Below the pieces are notes generated by a model, which saw nothing but the letters and a program-made list of their open reading frames with translations, was not told the DNA's origin and did no database searches. 64,000 nucleotides of DNA. Source: Nectonema munidae (Eukaryota; Nematomorpha; Nectonematoida; Nectonematidae). Positions 59,920 to 64,000 of this stretch are shown here, piece by piece. Position 1 is the first letter of the stretch. Every line of letters starts with the position of its first letter. A program made the position numbers and the translations under genes. The stretch is taken from positions 248,001 to 312,000 of the forward strand of contig JAUIRK010000147.1 in assembly GCA_030549495.1 (NCBI GenBank), in the 5' to 3' direction.

Positions 59920-61519
59920 CATAACCTGTACGGTTGAACGCGGGTAGACAACTTGCGTTTTATCTCCAACCCGTATATTACGATGATTCTTCTCCAACCT
60001 GTATTCTACTATGATTCATCTCCAAACTATATACTACAATGATTTATCTCTAACCTGTATACTACGATGATTCATCTCTAACCTGTATACTACGATGATT
60101 CATCTTCAACCTGTATACTACGATGGTTTCTATTCCATGTACAAATAACTAGGGAGACAATGTTCAACTTTCTGTTCACATTCTGCTAGATGTAAGATTT
60201 GATATACCTCATTCGGGGAGACGATGCTACATAAGTTATTACCTATATACATTATACCTGTATACTACGATGGTTCATCTCCAACCTGTATACCGCGATA
60301 ATTCATATCAAAGAATCGAAAAATATTTTTTAAAAAATAAAAAAATATCAAACTTTCTGTTCATATTTTGCTACCTCATACGATGTTACAAAAGTTATTA
60401 CCTATACTTTGCAATTTGCACGATTTTAAATATTATATTTGTCAAATAATCAAAATAAAATTCTGTAATCAAAGAATCGAAAAATATTCTTTAAAAAATC
60501 AAAAAATATCAAACTTTCTGTTCATATTTTGCTACCTCATACGATGTTACAAAAGTTATTACCTATACTTTGCAATTTGCACGATTTTAAATATTATATT
60601 TGTCGAATAATCAAAGAATCGAAAAATGTTCAAATCAAAAAATATTTATTCTTTTTAAATATATCGTTGGCTCCCCTTACTTTTAAGTTTCGAAAGATAA
60701 ACCTAGTCTTGATAATAATTAATTTTTATCAAGAATAGGTGCACATACGAATCTAAAAGTAAGGGGAGCCAACGATATATTTAAAAAGAATAAATATTTT
60801 TTGATTTGAACATTTTTCGATTCTTTGATTATTCGACAAATATAATATTTAAAATCGTGCAAATTGCAAAGTATAGGTAATAACTTTTGTAACATCGTAT
60901 GAGGTAGCAAAATATGAACAGAAAGTTTGATATTTTTTGATTTTTTAAAGAATATTTTTCGATTCTTTGATTACAGAATTTTATTTTGATTATTTGACAA
61001 ATATAATATTTAAAATCGTGCAAATTGCAAAGTATAGGTAATAACTTTTGTAACATCGTATGAGGTAGCAAAATATGAACAGAAAGTTTGATATTTTTTT
61101 ATTTTTTAAAAAATATTTTTCGATTCTTTGATATGAATTATCGCGGTATACAGGTTGGAGATGAACCATCGTAGTATACAGGTATAATGTATATAGGTAA
61201 TAACTTATGTAGCATCGTCTCCCCGAATGAGGTATATCAAATCTTACATCTAGCAGAATGTGAACAGAAAGTTGAACATTGTCTCCCTAGTTATTTGTAC
61301 ATGGAATAGAAACCATCGTAGTATACAGGTTGAAGATGAATCATCGTAGTATACAGGTTAGAGATGAATCATCGTAGTATACAGGTTAGAGATAAATCAT
61401 TGTAGTATATAGTTTGGAGATGAATCATAGTAGAATACAGTTTGGAGAAGAATCATCGTAATATACGGGTTGGAGATAACACGCAAGTTGTCTACCCGCG
61501 TTCAACCGTACAGGTTATG
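59920..61519. repeat. Inner palindromic unit 2
   Basis: A head-to-tail copy of unit 1, offset by 1572 bases (58796 matches 60368). It is symmetric about 60719.5 (60368 pairs with 61071). Unlike unit 1 it keeps both complete arm ends: the text ACCTGTACGGTTGAACGCGG at its start is mirrored at its end. Confidence 0.9.
60655..60787. repeat. Central hairpin of inner unit 2
   Basis: The same stem as at 59085-59202, but the loop is in the opposite orientation (GATAAACCTAGTC precedes the poly-T part) with a few extra bases. Inversion of the loop relative to unit 1 is what whole-palindrome mirroring predicts. Confidence 0.9.
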
Positions 61520-64000
61520 AGAATATATCATTACATATTAGAGAAGAGTTTTCTAAACTCTTTATACTGAAAAAATATTTCTTCAAATATATTACTGTTT
61601 TGTTTAAAATACCTATACTTTGCAATTTGCACGATTTTAAATATTATATTTGTCAAATAATCAAAATAAAATTCTGTGATCAAAGAATCGAAAAATATTC
61701 TTTAAAAAATCAAAAAATATCAAACTTTCTGTTCATATTTTGCTACCTCATAGCTTCAATGCTTATTGAGAAAAATTGATTAAAACACATATTTTGATCT
61801 ATTTATCTTCTCTTTAGAAATTTATATGCAGTAAACAATAATAAAAATAATATTTATCCAAAACATATTTTTTTCGAATCAAAGTGTAAATCAAACCCGC
61901 ACTTAAATTTTGGATGATTATTCAAAAGAAGTAAAAAACTAATGTTAATTTATAAAAAACCAAAACTAAAATGATTTTATAAAAATCTAAAAATAAATAG
62001 TGGACTACGATTATCCAACAAAACTTGTACATTCGATCTACATTTTTAACTTCAAAAATAATTTTAAATTTATTAGAAAAACATTATACTGACCAATAAA
62101 AAAAACGAAGGTTAATTTATAAAAAAAATGGAAAAACTAATACTATTTTATAAAAATCTACAAATAAATTTAGATTCTGAGAGTAGAGTCGCTTTATAAT
62201 TGTGCTGGAAATTGTCACAGAATATAGGTAAAAATTTGTCCTAATGAAAGGAGCTTTAGTTTAAAATGCATCCCTTATCTCCTAATTAATGGTATGAAGC
62301 CCATGGAAAATAAAAACAGTAAAAGGTATTTCTTAAGTACTTGTGATATAAGTAATGTATTCTGAAAGCCCATAAAAAATGCTTTAATTTGGTATATCGC
62401 ATGATGCATTTTGTTGAGAAATGTGAAAGTTATAAGCGTTTTAATATTTGACTAAGATTTAAGCTAGGAACACTACAAATAAACTAAGCGTACACTAGCC
62501 CGATAAAATAAACCACACACGCGTGCTAAAGATGTGGTGAAGCGTATGCGAGATAAGAATTTCCTGCGCTCAGAAACGCGTAATGCAACATGTGTTAATC
62601 TTTCTTCGCATAGTTAACCGCTAAAATCAATAACAATCGTTTTAGAATCAATAATGTGATTTATTCTTCGCACACTGTCGGTATAAAAATAACGAGTGCC
62701 CTTCGTTAAAAATTAGAAAGGTTGTATCTAAACTAAATAAAAGTAGACTATGATTATCCAACAAAACTCATTATTTCTTCAATGTGGATGCATGCGCACA
62801 CGTGTTAGATTCGAAAATTATAATTATTTTATAAAAATATAGAAATAAATTTAGGATTATAGTGAAAAAAAATAAATTCATGAGATTACTTATTGAGAAA
62901 AATTGATTAAAACACATATTTTGATCTATTTATCTTCTCTTTAGAAATTTATATGAAGTAAACAATAATAAAAATAATATTTATCCAAAACATATTTTTT
63001 TCGAATCAAAGTGTAAATCAAACTCGCACTTAAATTTTGGATGATTAATTCAAAAGAAGTAAAAAACTAATGTTAATTTATAAAAAACCGAAAACTAAAA
63101 TGATTTTATGAAAATCTAAAAATAAATAGTGGACTACGATTATCCAACAAAACTTGTACATTCGATCTACATTTTTCACTTCAAAAATAATTTTAAATTT
63201 ATTAGATAAACATTATACTGACCAATAAAAAAACGAAGGTTAATTTATAAAAAAAAGGAAAAACTAATACTATTTTATAAAAATCTACAAATAAATTTAG
63301 ATTCTGAGAGTAGAGTCGCTTTATAATTGTGCTGGAAATTGTCACATAATATAGGTAAAAATTTGTCATAATGAAAGGAGCTTTAGTTTAAAATGCATCC
63401 CTTATCAGCTAATTAATGGTATGAAGCCCATGGAAAATAAAAACAGTAAAATGGCATTTCTTAAGTACTTATGATATAAGTAAAGTATTCTGAAAGCCCA
63501 TAAAAAATGCTTTAATTTGGTATATCGCATGATGCATTTTGTTGAGAAATGTGAAAGTTATAAGCGTTTTAATATTTGACTAAGATTTAAACTAGGAACA
63601 CTACAAATAAACTAAGCGTACATAGCCCGATAAAATAAACCACACACGCGTGCTAAAGATGTGGTGAAGCGTATGCGAGATAAGAATTCACTGCGCTCAC
63701 AAACGCGTAATGCAACATGTGTTCATCTTTCTTCGCATAGTTATGCTCTAAAATCAATCAATAATGTGATTTATTATTCGCACACTGTCGGTATAAATAT
63801 AACGAATGCTCTTCGTTAAAAATTAGAAAGGTTGTATCTAAACTAAATAAAAGTAGACTACGATTATCCAACAAAATTCGTACATTCAATCGACAAAACC
63901 ACACACGCGTGCTAAAGATGTGGTGTAGCGTATGCGAGATAAGAATTCACTGCGCTCACAAACGCGTAATGCAACATGTGTTAATCTTTCTTCGCATAAT

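Larger units (their letters stand above)
55840..64000. repeat. Near-perfect palindrome, at least 8.1 kb
   Basis: The right arm is the reverse complement of the left. Pairs such as 58348/61519 and 57361/62506 share one mirror sum (119867). The pair 55881/63930 differs by 56, explained by the doubled ~55-bp stretch near 56.91-57.00 kb that the right arm lacks. I noticed almost no base changes between outer arms. The right arm runs off the window, so the full length is unknown. It encodes nothing recognisable. It resembles foldback elements: long inverted arms containing short tandem repeats. No target duplication can be tested here. Confidence 0.92.

Noticed and set aside
58796-61071. Four identical 80-codon frames (58796-59038, 59251-59493, 60368-60610, 60829-61071)
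   Set aside because: They are the same arm of the palindrome read four times. The internal 161-bp duplication explains the repeated peptide, the composition follows base content, and there is no start context or domain.
58390-61470. 28-bp repeats considered as a CRISPR array
   Set aside because: Units are directly adjacent with no unique spacers, lie in eukaryotic palindrome arms, and no cas-like gene is present.

Overview
The window is AT-rich, intron- and transposon-laden eukaryotic DNA. Its one recognisable host gene is an invertebrate-type muscarinic acetylcholine receptor, and its repeats (piggyBac, hAT, jockey/CR1-like and RTE-like LINEs, tRNA-headed SINEs, a highly repeated arthropod gene family) point to an arthropod. 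A crustacean such as a parasitic copepod would fit, but the species is an inference I cannot test here.

Host gene. On the minus strand, six phase-compatible exons (44628-44674, 33042-33424, 25266-25498, 11285-11415, 8952-9185, 3576-3861) add up to 1314 bases, or 437 codons plus a stop. The product carries seven membrane segments and the muscarinic signature residues. Exons 2, 3 and 6 are very secure, exons 4 and 5 (third intracellular loop) are good, and exon 1 (N-terminus) is tentative. Introns make up about 97% of the 41-kb locus and are filled with mobile DNA. A possible last exon of a convergent plus-strand gene lies at 2182-2312, and an orphan plus-strand exon candidate at 23550-23688.

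Mobile DNA, left to right: two TA-flanked MITEs (2504-2650, 3222-3372); a decayed minus-strand copy of a very common arthropod repeat gene (about 4.94-7.99 kb) holding a 117-bp TTAA-flanked MITE; a decayed piggyBac transposase (12.6-14.35 kb); a 4188-bp TTAA-flanked non-autonomous piggyBac-type element made largely of two ~150-bp tandem arrays (14620-18807); a decayed hAT (20.64-22.67 kb) carrying a LINE fragment; a SINE; a second hAT remnant (about 26.1-26.8 kb); a jockey/CR1-like LINE lying inside a pair of inverted repeats (27192-31042); a hAT-like MITE (31666-31858); an RTE-like LINE on the minus strand (34.95-38.04 kb) cut by a 329-bp hAT MITE; more SINEs; and a piggyBac composite (46568-51357) with a nested hAT (46593-47899).

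Right end. From about 51.7 kb to the window edge the DNA is a nested set of inverted and tandem repeats with no gene. Its core is a near-perfect palindrome of at least 8.1 kb (about 55.84 to beyond 64.0 kb) whose middle holds two tandem copies of a ~1.6-kb unit that is itself a palindrome. Each smaller palindrome is centred on the same ~120-bp hairpin, and a diverged single hairpin of the same kind stands at 51.7 kb. This foldback-like family is the least explained structure in the window. An assembly artefact must be excluded first.
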